NCBI RefSeq assembly: GCF_000828475.1
Contig: NZ_AP014648.1
Span: forward strand, 1,116,001-1,180,000
Direction: 5' to 3'
Source: Methyloceanibacter caenitepidi
GTDB lineage: Bacteria > Pseudomonadota > Alphaproteobacteria > Rhizobiales > Methyloligellaceae
Length of the DNA stretch: 64,000 nucleotides
Of this stretch, positions 1-8,770 are shown in pieces; the stretch's first letter is position 1; each line of letters starts with the position of its first letter. A program made the position numbers and the translations under genes. The notes beneath the pieces are model-generated. The model made no database searches. It was given only the letters and a program-made list of their open reading frames with translations, and was not told where the DNA came from.

Positions 1-638
1 ACGGCGTGCTCGCGGCGAAGCCCGGGGCGGCCGTCGCGGACGATGTGTCCGTGGGCCTGGTTCCCGGAACAGATGCCCATGTCTCCCGCGGGGCGCTGAA
101 GCTCGAAGCGGCGCTGGAGGCCTTCGACCTGTCGCCAGAGGGATGTGTGGCGCTTGATGTCGGGGCTTCCACGGGCGGCTTCACCGAAGTGCTGCTCGCC
201 CGCGGCGCGGCGAAGGTCTACGCGGTCGATGTGGGCCGCGATCAACTTCATGCAAGCCTGCGCGACGACCCGCGCGTGGTCCCACTCGAAGCAACCGATG
301 CGCGCCGGATCGACCAGACTCTGGTGCCCGAGGCGGTCTCGGCCATAACCGCCGATGTCAGCTTTATCAGTCTCACCCAGGCGCTGCCGGCTGCCCTTCG
401 CCGTGCCGTGCCGGGGGCATGGCTGGCGGCGCTGGTGAAGCCGCAATTCGAGGCGGGCCGCGACGCAGTCGGGAAGGGCGGTCTTGTGCGGGACGAAGCG
501 GACCGCCAAAGGGCCGTTGCACGCGTGCAGGAATTCCTGGCGGCGGAGGGCTGGCTCGTGATCGGCGTGATCGAGTCGCCGATTCCCGGCGGCAGCGGCA
601 ATGTCGAGTACTTGATCGGGGCACGGAATGACCGTTGA
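1..638 (+). CDS. tlyA: TlyA family rRNA (cytidine-2'-O)-methyltransferase, 5' end cut by window
   Basis: TlyA proteins 2'-O-methylate cytidines in 16S and 23S rRNA and also carry a haemolysin annotation. The reading frame is open to the left edge, so the start and most of the N-terminal S4 RNA-binding domain lie outside; only the end of S4 (KPG..V.DD) remains. The characteristic VSRGALKLEAAL linker follows, then a Rossmann fold with the SAM-binding loop DVGASTGGFTEVLLARGA and the KPQFEAGR segment that carries a catalytic lysine. The C-terminus ends with the usual P..GGSGN.EYL block. The stop overlaps the next methyltransferase start by 11 bases, so the two are probably co-translated. Family assignment is firm; rRNA target specificity is inferred from the family. 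Confidence 0.9.
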   Translation, partial: GVLAAKPGAAVADDVSVGLVPGTDAHVSRGALKLEAALEAFDLSPEGCVALDVGASTGGFTEVLLARGAAKVYAVDVGRDQLHASLRDDPRVVPLEATDARRIDQTLVPEAVSAITADVSFISLTQALPAALRRAVPGAWLAALVKPQFEAGRDAVGKGGLVRDEADRQRAVARVQEFLAAEGWLVIGVIESPIPGGSGNVEYLIGARNDR

Positions 639-1854
639 GCTGACCGTCGACCGTCTGGGTGCCCAGGGTGACGGCATTGCCGAAACCGCCGACGGACCAG
701 TCTTCGTGCCGTTCACGCTGCCCGGTGAGCGCATCCGCGCCGAGATGGCGCCGGACGGAAAGCACGCCGACTGTGTCGAAGTTCTGGAGGCCAGCCCGAA
801 CCGTGTCGAGCCGGTCTGCCCGCATTTCGGCCAGTGTGGCGGCTGCACCCTTCAACATCTCGATACGCCCAGCTATCTGGCCTGGAAGCGGGATCTCGTC
901 GTTACCGCCTTGCGGTCGCGTGGGCTCGACGTGCCGGTCGAACCGGCGCGCGCCGTTCCGCTCGGAAGCCGGCGGCGGGCCACGTTCAGTCTGGAACGGC
1001 GGGACAAGGATGTCGTTCTGGGCTATCGCCGCGCCCGGTCCCACGACACGATCGGCATCGACACTTGCCCGATTCTATCGCCCAGGATCGTATCGGCCCT
1101 GCCGGCTCTGAAGGCGATGTTGACGCCCTTGCTCGGCGGCGCTCCCGAGGCGCGGGTCGCCGTCACCGAAACCGAAACGGGACTCGACGTGGCCATCGAG
1201 GGCGTACGGCCACTGGAGACGGCGCTCGGAAAGCTGGCGGGCGCCGCGGAGGCGCACGGCATCGCGCGCCTCACCGCGGGCTCCGAGATCGTCATGCTGG
1301 CGCCGCCCATGCTGCAGCTGGGCCGCGCGCAAGTGCGTCTACCGGCAGACAGCTTCCTGCAAGCCTCTCCCGCGGCCGAGGCGGAGATGGTAGCGCTGGT
1401 ACGCGAGGGCGTCGGCAAGGGCAAACGTGTTGCCGATCTGTTTTGCGGATTGGGCACGTTCTCGTTTGCGCTCGCCGAGCGCGCGCAAGTCGACGGTTAT
1501 GAGTCGAACGCCGAGGCTCTCGCCGCCCTCAGTGACGCTGCCCGGCACACACCCAAGCTCAAACCGATGCGCGGGTATAGGCGCGACCTGTTTCGCGATC
1601 CGTTGGGCTGGCAGGAGCTGAAGCCGTACGATGCGGTCGTCTTCGATCCCCCTCGCGCGGGTGCCGCCGCCCAGGCCGAGCAGTTGGCGAAGTCTAAGGT
1701 GAAGCGGGTCGTCGCCGTGTCGTGCAATCCCGGCACCTTAGCCCGAGACCTAAGGCTCCTTGTGGACGGGGGCTACAGGATAACCCGCGTAGTGCCGATC
1801 GATCAGTTTCTCTATTCGAGCCACGTGGAGGTCGTCGCTCATCTGGAACGGTGA
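628..1854 (+). CDS. Class I SAM-dependent RNA m5U methyltransferase (RumA/RlmD family)
   Basis: This 408-residue protein belongs to the RumA/RlmD/TrmA family that makes 5-methyluridine in rRNA or tRNA. Residues 1-60 form a TRAM domain. Cysteines 64, 70 and 73 (CPHFGQCGGC), together with a later DTCPILSP cysteine, match the 4Fe-4S cluster ligands of RumA. The C-terminal half has the SAM-binding segment VADLFCGLGTFSFALA, the DPPRAG motif near residue 340 and the catalytic nucleophile in VAVSCNPGTLARDL (Cys about 366). It begins inside the end of tlyA, giving an RNA-modification gene pair. Which uridine it methylates cannot be told from sequence alone, so no symbol is given. Confidence 0.92.
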   Translation: MTVELTVDRLGAQGDGIAETADGPVFVPFTLPGERIRAEMAPDGKHADCVEVLEASPNRVEPVCPHFGQCGGCTLQHLDTPSYLAWKRDLVVTALRSRGLDVPVEPARAVPLGSRRRATFSLERRDKDVVLGYRRARSHDTIGIDTCPILSPRIVSALPALKAMLTPLLGGAPEARVAVTETETGLDVAIEGVRPLETALGKLAGAAEAHGIARLTAGSEIVMLAPPMLQLGRAQVRLPADSFLQASPAAEAEMVALVREGVGKGKRVADLFCGLGTFSFALAERAQVDGYESNAEALAALSDAARHTPKLKPMRGYRRDLFRDPLGWQELKPYDAVVFDPPRAGAAAQAEQLAKSKVKRVVAVSCNPGTLARDLRLLVDGGYRITRVVPIDQFLYSSHVEVVAHLER

Positions 1855-1874
1855 GGGCGCGCACGCCGGGCGCG

Positions 1875-2582
1875 CTACCTGCCGCCTTGCAGGAGCGATT
1901 CGACGTAAGCTGGCACGATCTCCGTCGCCGAGCCGTAATGAGTCTCGGCGAAGAGGGTCGCGCCCTCTGACGGCTCGAGATTGAGTTCGACCGTATGAGC
2001 GCCCGCGCGATGGGCCTCGGCGACGAACCCCGCCGCCGGATAGACCGTGCCGCTGGTCCCGATGGCGACGAACAGATCGCACGCGCCGAGCGCTGCATAG
2101 ATGCGCTCCATCTCGCGCGGCATCTCGCCGAACCACACCACGTCGGGCCGCATGTAGCCGGACTCGCCGCAGGCGGGGCAGCCGGTCGCGAGCGAGAGGT
2201 CTTCGGTCCAGGGGCGGCTTGCGCCGCACGCCGCGCACAGGGCGCGGGCCAACTCGCCATGCATGTGGATCAGCGATGAGCAGCCGGCATCCTCATGCAG
2301 GGGATCGATGTTCTGCGTGACGGTCAGAACCTCGCCGCCATGCTCGCGCTCGAGTTTGGCGAGGGCGAAATGCGCTGCATTGGGGCGGACATCCGCGAGC
2401 CAGCCCCGACGCATGTTGTAGAAGTCGTGGACCTTGGTGGGATTTCGCGCGAAGCCTTCGGGCGTCGCCAGCTCTTCGACATTGTACGCGTCCCACAGTC
2501 CGTCCTTGCCACGGAACGTGCCCAGCCCGCTCTCGGCGGAGAGCCCCGCGCCGGTCAGAATGACGATTCTCTCAAAGCTCAT
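1875..2582 (-). CDS. cobB: NAD-dependent protein deacylase, Sir2 class III (CobB)
   Basis: CobB removes acyl groups from lysines using NAD+. The 235-residue protein opens with the NAD-binding GAGLSAESGLGTFRG motif (residues 11-25), then TQNID (89-93), catalytic His108 in HMHGE, and a zinc site formed by Cys116, Cys119, Cys135 and Cys138. Tyr55 and Arg58 in FYNMRR are the pair that lets class III sirtuins bind succinyl and malonyl groups, so desuccinylase activity is likely. The frame is open further upstream, but the family N-terminus begins at the ATG at 2582, which overlaps the end of the DUF4166 gene by 11 bases. It is the last gene of the aroC-DCC-DUF4166-cobB run. Confidence 0.93.
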   Translation of the reverse strand: MSFERIVILTGAGLSAESGLGTFRGKDGLWDAYNVEELATPEGFARNPTKVHDFYNMRRGWLADVRPNAAHFALAKLEREHGGEVLTVTQNIDPLHEDAGCSSLIHMHGELARALCAACGASRPWTEDLSLATGCPACGESGYMRPDVVWFGEMPREMERIYAALGACDLFVAIGTSGTVYPAAGFVAEAHRAGAHTVELNLEPSEGATLFAETHYGSATEIVPAYVESLLQGGR

Positions 2583-3117
2583 GAACAACCTGCGTGTCGA
2601 GATATCCCTCGTAGCGTAGCAATAAGCGGCCCCAAAGGTGCATCGCGACATCGAATCGATACACATCGCCGTCGGCGCTCTCGCGAATGTCCAGCGTCGG
2701 CCAAAACAGCTTTGGCAAGGGGATGCCGGCAAGGCGCACGTTCTCCGTGATCTGCTGCACCCCTCGCGCGTCGGGCCGAAGCCGCAGACAGACGGTCACG
2801 CCGCCAAGTGTCTCCTCGATCGTACCGGGGGCGGAGCCCGGCACGAGGCGGGACGTCATCGCATGCGCACCAAACCGCCGCCGCCAAATCTCTCCGTCGC
2901 CGGCCGGTGTCATTTCGACCGAGAGCGGCACTCGGCCCGCCGACGGCGGAAATCCCAAGCACGAACGGACTAGTCGCGCGAGCAGGGAGCGGCCCGTTTC
3001 GACGGTGGCTTCGCCGTGCCAGACCGCACTGTCGCCGACGTCATGCACGGCTAGAATCGCCGCTGGGACCCGCTTCGCGTCCTCGCCCAGCACCCGGTGA
3101 AACAGAGGCGGCTGCAT
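2572..3117 (-). CDS. DUF4166 domain protein
   Basis: This 181-residue protein has no signal peptide or membrane segment. It shows the DUF4166 pattern: an early HRVLG followed by GEATVETG and LARLVRSCLGFPPS, then W.RRFG and a C-terminal RYEGYLD. The family function is unknown; it often sits beside short-chain dehydrogenase or DCC-type proteins. The ATG shares its last base with the TGA of the upstream DCC gene (TGATG), a strong sign of translational coupling, and its end overlaps cobB. Confidence 0.75.
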   Translation of the reverse strand: MQPPLFHRVLGEDAKRVPAAILAVHDVGDSAVWHGEATVETGRSLLARLVRSCLGFPPSAGRVPLSVEMTPAGDGEIWRRRFGAHAMTSRLVPGSAPGTIEETLGGVTVCLRLRPDARGVQQITENVRLAGIPLPKLFWPTLDIRESADGDVYRFDVAMHLWGRLLLRYEGYLDTQVVHEL

Positions 3118-3602
3118 CAGCCGATCAGCCTTTGAGCGATGGCGGCATCGCGGTGAACGGGACAGGTTTCATAGCGCCCAAAGAGAGCGTACCGGTTTCG
3201 GGCGATGCGCTCGTAGAGCCAATTGCGCAACGGGCGTGGCAGGAGGAGGACGGCGCGCACGCAAGGCCAGGCGCCGCCGAGCTGGCTCACGATCTGAACG
3301 AAGGCCTCCATGCGCCCATAGGCCCGGCCATCCTGTATGAGCAGGTTCGTCTCGTAGTTCACGTCGTCGAGGCCGTAGTGGCGAAACAGCGCGCCACCGA
3401 CGGCCGACTGCGCCTCGGCAAAACGGAAGCGCTTATCGGCATCGCGCTTCGCGACAAATCGCGCGAAGCCGTTGCACAGGACACACACACCGTCGAATAC
3501 GATGAGCTGCAAGTCGTCTGGAAAACCGGGAACCGCGGGATCGTCTCGATAGGAATAGGGCGCATAGGCCTCGAGCCCTGCCGAGTGCCCTGCGCCGGTC
3601 AC
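3117..3602 (-). CDS. DCC family thiol-disulfide oxidoreductase-like protein (DUF393/YuxK)
   Basis: DCC proteins are thioredoxin-like and named for the D-x-x-C-x-x-C motif. Here it is [11 protein letters not shown], with Cys40 and Cys43 in a 161-residue protein. The frame is open for 50 further codons upstream, but that stretch lies antisense-free inside aroC and reads as low-complexity arginine-rich sequence. I choose the GTG at 3602, whose last two bases begin the aroC stop codon (GTGA), as in other coupled pairs in this window. The likely role is redox chemistry of an unknown substrate. Its coupling to aroC upstream and DUF4166 downstream is conserved gene-order type evidence only. Confidence 0.8.
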   Translation of the reverse strand: MTGAGHSAGLEAYAPYSYRDDPAVPGFPDDLQLIVFDGVCVLCNGFARFVAKRDADKRFRFAEAQSAVGGALFRHYGLDDVNYETNLLIQDGRAYGRMEAFVQIVSQLGGAWPCVRAVLLLPRPLRNWLYERIARNRYALFGRYETCPVHRDAAIAQRLIG

Positions 3603-4744
3603 GACGATGATTTGGTCGGCAGCCAATCCAAATTCGCGTCGATGTCTTGCGCGGCGTCTTGGCCGGTCTGGCCGCGATGACGCAGATAGTGGTCTGCCAG
3701 CACGATGGCCACCATGGCCTCGCCGATCGGCACCGCGCGAATGCCCACGCATGGGTCGTGGCGCCCCTTGGTGACGACCTCGGTGTTGTTGCCGTCTTTG
3801 TCAATGGTGTTGCGCGGGTTCAGGATCGACGAAGTCGGCTTGACCGCGAAGCGCGCGACCACCGGCTGGCCCGTGGAGATGCCGCCGAGAATTCCGCCCG
3901 CGTGATTGGAGAGGAAGGTCGGCCAGCCCGGCGGGCCGTTCCGAATTTGGTCGGCGTTCTCTTCGCCGGACAAGGCCGCTGCCTCGAAGCCCGCGCCGAT
4001 CTCCACGCCCTTCACGGCGTTGATGCTCATGAGCCCCGAGCAGATGTCCTGGTCGAGCTTGGCGTAAAGCGGTGCGCCGAGGCCGACCGGCACGCCGTCC
4101 GCAACGATCTCGATCACGGCGCCGGTGGACGATCCCGACTTGCGCACCTCGTCGAGGAAGTCGGCCCAAACCTCCGCGGCCTTGGGGTCGGGGCAGAAGA
4201 ACGGGTTCTCGCCGACCGCGTCCCAGTTCCAGTTCGCGCGATCGATTTTGTGGGGCCCGACCTGGACGAGCGCGCCGCGCACGCGCAGACCCGGTACGAC
4301 CTTTCGCGCCACAGCGCCGGCGGCCACACGGGTCGCGGTCTCGCGCGCCGAGGCACGGCCCGAACCGCGATAGTCCCGCACGCCGTATTTCTCCGCATAG
4401 GTGTAGTCGGCGTGGCCGGGACGGAACTTGTCCTTGATGTCCCCGTAGTCCTTGGAGCGCGCATCGACATTCTTGATCTGGAGCGCGATTGGCGTGCCGG
4501 TCGTGACCTGCTGCCCGTCGTCGTCCACGAACACCCCGGACAGGATTTCGACCGTGTCGGGCTCTTTCCGCTGGGTCGTGTATTTCGATTGGCCCGGGCG
4601 GCGCTTGTCCAGATAGGCCTGGATCTCGCTTTCCGTGATCGGGATGCCGGGCGGGCAGCCGTCGACGACGCAGCCGATCGCGGGCCCATGGCTCTCGCCC
4701 CAGGTCGTGATGCGGAAAAGATGGCCGAAACTGTTATGCGACAT
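3599..4744 (-). CDS. aroC: Chorismate synthase
   Basis: AroC carries out the last step of the shikimate pathway, turning EPSP into chorismate with reduced FMN. The 381-residue protein has all the expected blocks: [18 protein letters not shown] near the N-terminus, [14 protein letters not shown], the [23 protein letters not shown]-binding segment and the C-terminal GRHDPC. It starts with ATG at 4744 and heads a minus-strand run of four overlapping genes. The length is typical and nothing is missing. Confidence 0.98.
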   Translation of the reverse strand: MSHNSFGHLFRITTWGESHGPAIGCVVDGCPPGIPITESEIQAYLDKRRPGQSKYTTQRKEPDTVEILSGVFVDDDGQQVTTGTPIALQIKNVDARSKDYGDIKDKFRPGHADYTYAEKYGVRDYRGSGRASARETATRVAAGAVARKVVPGLRVRGALVQVGPHKIDRANWNWDAVGENPFFCPDPKAAEVWADFLDEVRKSGSSTGAVIEIVADGVPVGLGAPLYAKLDQDICSGLMSINAVKGVEIGAGFEAAALSGEENADQIRNGPPGWPTFLSNHAGGILGGISTGQPVVARFAVKPTSSILNPRNTIDKDGNNTEVVTKGRHDPCVGIRAVPIGEAMVAIVLADHYLRHRGQTGQDAAQDIDANLDWLPTKSSS

Positions 4745-4946
4745 GGCCTTTCTGTACTCGCTTCTCGCCTAAGCGTCCATTGGGCTGCGCGCTCCGGATC
4801 ACGAAATTGACGCGCACCGGTCACGGCGGGAGCCTGTTTTCGTCTTAATTTTCCTTAGCTTGCCCCTCGCGCGGGTTCTCGCGCCGGCCAGCTCGATCCG
4901 TCGCTGGCCGCTCCCTCCCAAGACATAAGAGTAATAGGAGTTGCCG

Positions 4947-5390
4947 ATGCGTGCGGTGCATGCACGTCTGTTGACGTTGACTATCGTTTTTCTGTCGAGC
5001 GCAATAACGCTCTCTCCCGCCATCTCGATGCCGTTGAACTTCTCGATGACGGCGTCGGGCGGTGCCCCATCCAAATCAATCGTGAAACGGGCCCATGTGG
5101 CCACGGCGGCCCGGCAAGCCGTGGGACCGCGTCCCGCGCGCTGGTGCGGCTGGTACATGCGCACCCAGTTCGGAGGTGGCCCCGAATACAACCTCGCCCG
5201 CAACTGGGCGAAGCGCGGCCGGCCGCTGAACGGTCCGCGCGTCGGCGCCGTGGTCGTTTGGTCGCATCACGTGGGCCTGATCACGGGCAAGACGGACGAC
5301 GGCCAATGGATCGTCCGGTCCGGCAATGACGGGGGCCGGGTGCGCGAGCGTCCGCGCTCGGTTGCCGGCGCCGTGTTCCGTAAGATCTAG
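4947..5390 (+). CDS. Secreted CHAP/NlpC-like protein
   Basis: This 147-residue protein has a hydrophobic signal peptide (about residues 1-28). The mature region carries a Cys/His/Asn arrangement: WCGWYMR with Cys67, SHHVGLI with His108, and SGND with Asn127. That order and spacing resemble a compact CHAP or NlpC/P60 cysteine amidase fold, so a role in peptidoglycan turnover is plausible, but this is inferred. A frame-matched TTG lies at 4941. The ATG at 4947 is preferred because AGGAG at 4936-4940 is well placed for it. It is monocistronic, divergent from aroC and convergent with fabI. Confidence 0.6.
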   Translation: MRAVHARLLTLTIVFLSSAITLSPAISMPLNFSMTASGGAPSKSIVKRAHVATAARQAVGPRPARWCGWYMRTQFGGGPEYNLARNWAKRGRPLNGPRVGAVVVWSHHVGLITGKTDDGQWIVRSGNDGGRVRERPRSVAGAVFRKI

Positions 5391-5413
5391 CTGGGCAAAG
5401 ATCTAGCCGGGAT

Positions 5414-5435
5414 AGGGCGGGCGTCGTCCCGCCCT
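5414..5435. terminator. Hairpin between convergent genes
   Basis: A perfect 8-bp stem (AGGGCGGG/CCCGCCCT) with a 6-base loop lies between the CHAP-like gene and fabI and includes the first bases of the fabI stop codon. There is no clean T-run, so it is a likely bidirectional terminator rather than a textbook one. Confidence 0.55.
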
Positions 5436-6252
5436 AGTCCTTCACCACGGAGATGTCCGGGGCGTCCTCGTTCTTCATGCCGACCACGTGGTAGCCCGCA
5501 TCGATATGCAGGACTTCACCTGTGACACCGGCGGAAAGATCGGACAGAAGATAGAGCCCGCCGCCGCCCACATCTTCGATGGTGACGGTCCGGCGCAGCG
5601 GCGAGTTGTACTCGTTCCACTTCAGAATATAGCGGAAGTCGGAAATGCCCGACGCGGCCAGCGTCTTGATCGGGCCGGCCGAGATCGCGTTCACGCGGAT
5701 ATTGTTCTTGCCGAGATCAGCGGCGAGATATTGCACGCTCGTCTCGAGCGCGGCCTTGGCGACGCCCATCACGTTGTAATGGGGCATGACCTTCTCGGCG
5801 CCGTAATAGGTGAGCGTCAAGATCGAACCGCCATTCGTCATCAGCGGTTCGGCGCGCTTCGCCATGGCCGTCAGCGAGAAGCAGGAGATATTCATCGTCT
5901 TGGCGAAGTTTTCTTCGGTCGTGTCGACGTAGCGGCCGTCGAGCTGGTCCTTGTCCGAAAAGGCGACAGCGTGGACGATGAAGTCGAGGCTTCCCCATTC
6001 CTTCTCGACAGTCGCGAAGACGGCGTCCATCGTTGCCGTGTCGGTAACGTCGCAGGGAAGAACGAGCTTCGCGCCAACCTCGGCGGCCAGCGGCTCGACG
6101 CGCTTCTTCAAGGCATCCCCCTGGTAGGTCAGCGCGACTTCGGCGCCCTGTCCGGCGATTGCCTTGGTGATGCCCCAAGCGATCGAGCGATTGTTGGCGA
6201 CACCGAAAACGATGCCACGCTTGCCCGCCATGAGATTTCCGCCGTCCGCCAT
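5434..6252 (-). CDS. fabI: Enoyl-[acyl-carrier-protein] reductase (NADH), FabI
   Basis: FabI reduces trans-2-enoyl-ACP in each cycle of fatty acid elongation. The 272-residue protein is an SDR with the FabI-type cofactor motif GVANNRSIAWG (residues 17-27). Its active site residues are Tyr149, Tyr159 and Lys166, matching the E. coli Y146/Y156/K163 spacing. The open frame extends 13 codons further upstream, but AAGGAGGG at 6256-6263 selects the ATG at 6252. It appears to be transcribed alone. Confidence 0.96.
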   Translation of the reverse strand: MADGGNLMAGKRGIVFGVANNRSIAWGITKAIAGQGAEVALTYQGDALKKRVEPLAAEVGAKLVLPCDVTDTATMDAVFATVEKEWGSLDFIVHAVAFSDKDQLDGRYVDTTEENFAKTMNISCFSLTAMAKRAEPLMTNGGSILTLTYYGAEKVMPHYNVMGVAKAALETSVQYLAADLGKNNIRVNAISAGPIKTLAASGISDFRYILKWNEYNSPLRRTVTIEDVGGGGLYLLSDLSAGVTGEVLHIDAGYHVVGMKNEDAPDISVVKD

Positions 6253-6367
6253 AAGCCCTCCTTCAGACCAATCTGGGGGCTTCTTATACACCGGGCTGGC
6301 CTCGCCGGAAGGGCTTTCGCCGATTCGGCAGGACCAGCCCGGTGCTAACGGGCAGGGGGGCGAGTAA

Positions 6368-6556
6368 TCAAGTGTGTTGGCGCCGTACCGGCACGAGCGG
6401 GGAGAGCGTCTCTCCGGCGTCCGCGTGGGCGTTGCTGTCCCGCACGACGATTGCGGATCGCAGCGGGGTGAAGCGAACGCCAGCTTTTGGAGCTTCCTTG
6501 ATCGCTTCAGTGCGAAGCGGCGTGGTGGTCTCGGTAACGATGTAACTCTCGGACAT
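6368..6556 (-). CDS. Small hypothetical protein, 62 residues
   Basis: A short frame begins MSESYIVTETTTPLRTEA and ends VPVRRQHT. It has no signal peptide, membrane segment or cysteine. The ATG at 6556 lies 9 bases after the end of the secreted protein gene at 6565, with a modest GAGGG upstream, so it could be the second gene of that unit. I do not recognise the family; coding status rests on position and start context only. Confidence 0.4.
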   Translation of the reverse strand: MSESYIVTETTTPLRTEAIKEAPKAGVRFTPLRSAIVVRDSNAHADAGETLSPLVPVRRQHT

Positions 6557-6564
6557 AAAACCCT

Positions 6565-7011
6565 CTATCCGGCGATGGCCCAGTGACCGTCTGGCGACCG
6601 GCACGCAACGCCTTCGATCTCGTTTTCCTTGCCGCCACGGCTCAACGAATAGAGGACCGTCCGGCATAAGCGGCCGTGCTCGTCCCGGAACACGGAGAGG
6701 GGCTTGATCCGGCCCGCGAGTTTGGTGGCTTGCCGCCGCCATACGAGGGTCGCCCCGTCGCCAAGCTCCGTCAGGGCCATTTGCAGGGCCCGCAGCGCGA
6801 CTTCCCTATCTGAACGATCAAGACTGGTTTTAAGTTCCGTGAGCGGGCTATCCGGCTCCGTCACGGTTTGCGGCGTCACGGTCTTGAAGACCGGCACCAC
6901 GACTTGTGCCCCGCGATCCTCTGCCTTGAGAGGAATGAGGGCGGGGAGCAATACACACAACACGAGAGCCCCCGCCCCCTTGATAGGGGCGTTCCAATGG
7001 AACGTACGCAT
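6565..7011 (-). CDS. Secreted 17-kDa surface antigen-like protein
   Basis: This 148-residue protein has a signal peptide (hydrophobic residues 12-28, ending PLKA). Its C-terminal third has the spacing of the alphaproteobacterial 17-kDa surface antigen domain: a GRLCRT strand, a polar YSLSRGGKENEIEG stretch, then ACRSPDGHWAI. It lacks the lipobox and glycine-zipper region of the classic Rickettsia antigen, so only the C-terminal domain matches. A periplasmic or outer-membrane location is inferred. It diverges from pdxH. Confidence 0.6.
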   Translation of the reverse strand: MRTFHWNAPIKGAGALVLCVLLPALIPLKAEDRGAQVVVPVFKTVTPQTVTEPDSPLTELKTSLDRSDREVALRALQMALTELGDGATLVWRRQATKLAGRIKPLSVFRDEHGRLCRTVLYSLSRGGKENEIEGVACRSPDGHWAIAG

Positions 7012-7169
7012 AACAAACCGTCCCCAAATACTGACGCGGATACTGAAATCCCCCCGCGCCCACTATCAACACGACCGATCCTGGCCTATCAGGGTGAGGA
7101 AAACGTAAATGCCCGTATCGTGCTGGGAAGTTTTTCGACGGCGCGGCCGGGCGGAGTGACTGGCAAAAT

Positions 7170-7778
7170 ATGATGGACAATCAAGACTTCACGGCCGCGA
7201 ACGATCCTTTCGCCCTGTTCCAGACCTGGCTCGCGGAGGCGGAAAAAACCGAACCGGCCGATCCGGAGGCAATGGCCTTGGCCACGGCCGACGCGGACGG
7301 GCTTCCGAACGTCCGGATGATTCTCCTGAAAGGCGTCGACGAGCGCGGCTTCGTCTTCTACACGAACTGCGGCAGCGCCAAGGGCGGCGAACTCGCCGTC
7401 AACCCAAAGGCCGCGCTTCTTTTCTACTGGAAAAGCCTCGGCCGGCAGATCCGCGTGCGTGGGCCCGTCGAGCCCACGACAGAGGCCGAAGCGGACGCCT
7501 ATTTCGCAACCCGTCATCCCCAGAGCCGCATCGGCGCGTGGGCATCCCAACAATCGAGGCCCTTGGAAAGCCGCGCCGCGCTGGAAGACGCGGTGGCGCG
7601 CTATACGGATGAGTTTGACGGGCGGGAGGTGACGCGGCCAGACTACTGGCGCGGCTACCGAGTACGCCCGGTTGAGATCGAATTTTGGCAGAATGGCGAG
7701 TACCGGCTGCACGACAGGATCGTGTTCCGCCGGGCTGCGCTCGACGGCGCCTGGACAAAAACGCGCCTCAATCCATGA
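7170..7778 (+). CDS. pdxH: Pyridoxamine 5'-phosphate oxidase
   Basis: PdxH oxidises PNP or PMP to pyridoxal phosphate using FMN. The 202-residue protein has the usual order: an N-terminal [13 protein letters not shown] helix, [20 protein letters not shown], the FMN-binding [24 protein letters not shown], and the C-terminal signature [12 protein letters not shown]...RLHDR. Two ATGs lie in tandem at 7170 and 7173; either could be used. The length is typical. Confidence 0.96.
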   Translation: MMDNQDFTAANDPFALFQTWLAEAEKTEPADPEAMALATADADGLPNVRMILLKGVDERGFVFYTNCGSAKGGELAVNPKAALLFYWKSLGRQIRVRGPVEPTTEAEADAYFATRHPQSRIGAWASQQSRPLESRAALEDAVARYTDEFDGREVTRPDYWRGYRVRPVEIEFWQNGEYRLHDRIVFRRAALDGAWTKTRLNP

Positions 7779-7852
7779 GCCGAATTGTGCTATCGCAGCA
7801 CGTGCACGGATAGGACGATGTCCGGCGGGAATGCGCACGAGGACGACATAAC

Positions 7853-8770
7853 TTGACCGCGGAAGACACAATCGAACGTTACGCGACCGCGCGCTACGTG
7901 GTGAAGGAAGCGCACGAGGCCCGCTGGGCTCGCCGTATCGCCGTATTCTTCCTCCAGCTCTTGATCCTAACGGCAATCCTGCACCGCTTTTTCGAACTGA
8001 GCACGCCGGCGGCCATCAATCTTATCCTCGTGTCGGTCGCGGGGCTCGCGCTGGCGGTTCTGATCGCCGTCGTCTCCTTGATCCGCATCTGGTTCGGCGG
8101 CCAGACCGGCGCCGGGAACGACTTCGCGGCCATTATCGTCGGCCTGCTCGGGCTCGCGGTGCCGGCATATTTCATGTCGCAGGCTTTTCTCCTGCCGGAC
8201 CTCAACGATGTCCAAACATCGCCGGAGGATCCTCTGCAGTACACGGTGCTTTTGGAGCAGCGGCCGCGCGACGCCAACCCCCTCGGGAACCCAACGGCCG
8301 AACAGATTCAGATCCAGGCCGAGTCCTATGAGGATATCGGGCCAATCGAGGTCGACCGGCCCGCAGGAGCCGTCTTCACCGTGGTCAACGAGGCCGTGAA
8401 GCAGCTTGGCTGGACGGTGGTCGTCAACGAGGCGCCAGGGGAGAGCGGAGTCGGACGCATCGAGGCGACCGATACCTCGCTGATCATGGGCTTCACCGAT
8501 GATGTGGTGGTGCGCGTGAAGGGCGACGACACGTCGGCGGTCGTCGACATCCGGTCTGCGTCGCGTTACGGCAGCAGCGATTTCGGCGCCAACGCCGAAC
8601 GCATTCGGGCCTTCGAGGACGAGGTCAACACCGCGCTTGAGAAGGGTGAGACGACTGTGCTTGAGCAGACAGCCGCCGAGCCTGAGGAAGAACCCGTCGC
8701 GGCGCCTGCGAAGCAGGTCAAGAAGAAGAAGCGCCGGAGCCGGAAGCGGCGCGTAAATAGAACGCGCTGA
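7853..8770 (+). CDS. Membrane-anchored DUF1499 protein
   Basis: This 305-residue protein has three hydrophobic segments in the first 120 residues (around 30-48, 55-78 and 92-115). A soluble DUF1499 domain follows at about 125-260, with EVDRPAGAVFTVVNEAVKQLGW and VDIRSASRYGSSDFGANAERI. The tail is charged and lysine/arginine-rich. DUF1499 has no established function. The start is TTG at 7853 with GAGGA upstream. The 3' end overlaps the convergent metallo-hydrolase gene by 53 bases, with the basic tail encoded inside the overlap. Confidence 0.8.
   Translation: MTAEDTIERYATARYVVKEAHEARWARRIAVFFLQLLILTAILHRFFELSTPAAINLILVSVAGLALAVLIAVVSLIRIWFGGQTGAGNDFAAIIVGLLGLAVPAYFMSQAFLLPDLNDVQTSPEDPLQYTVLLEQRPRDANPLGNPTAEQIQIQAESYEDIGPIEVDRPAGAVFTVVNEAVKQLGWTVVVNEAPGESGVGRIEATDTSLIMGFTDDVVVRVKGDDTSAVVDIRSASRYGSSDFGANAERIRAFEDEVNTALEKGETTVLEQTAAEPEEEPVAAPAKQVKKKKRRSRKRRVNRTR

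Noticed and set aside
3647..4810. A 387-codon plus-strand frame opposite aroC
   Set aside because: Arginine/alanine-rich shadow of aroC with no family features.
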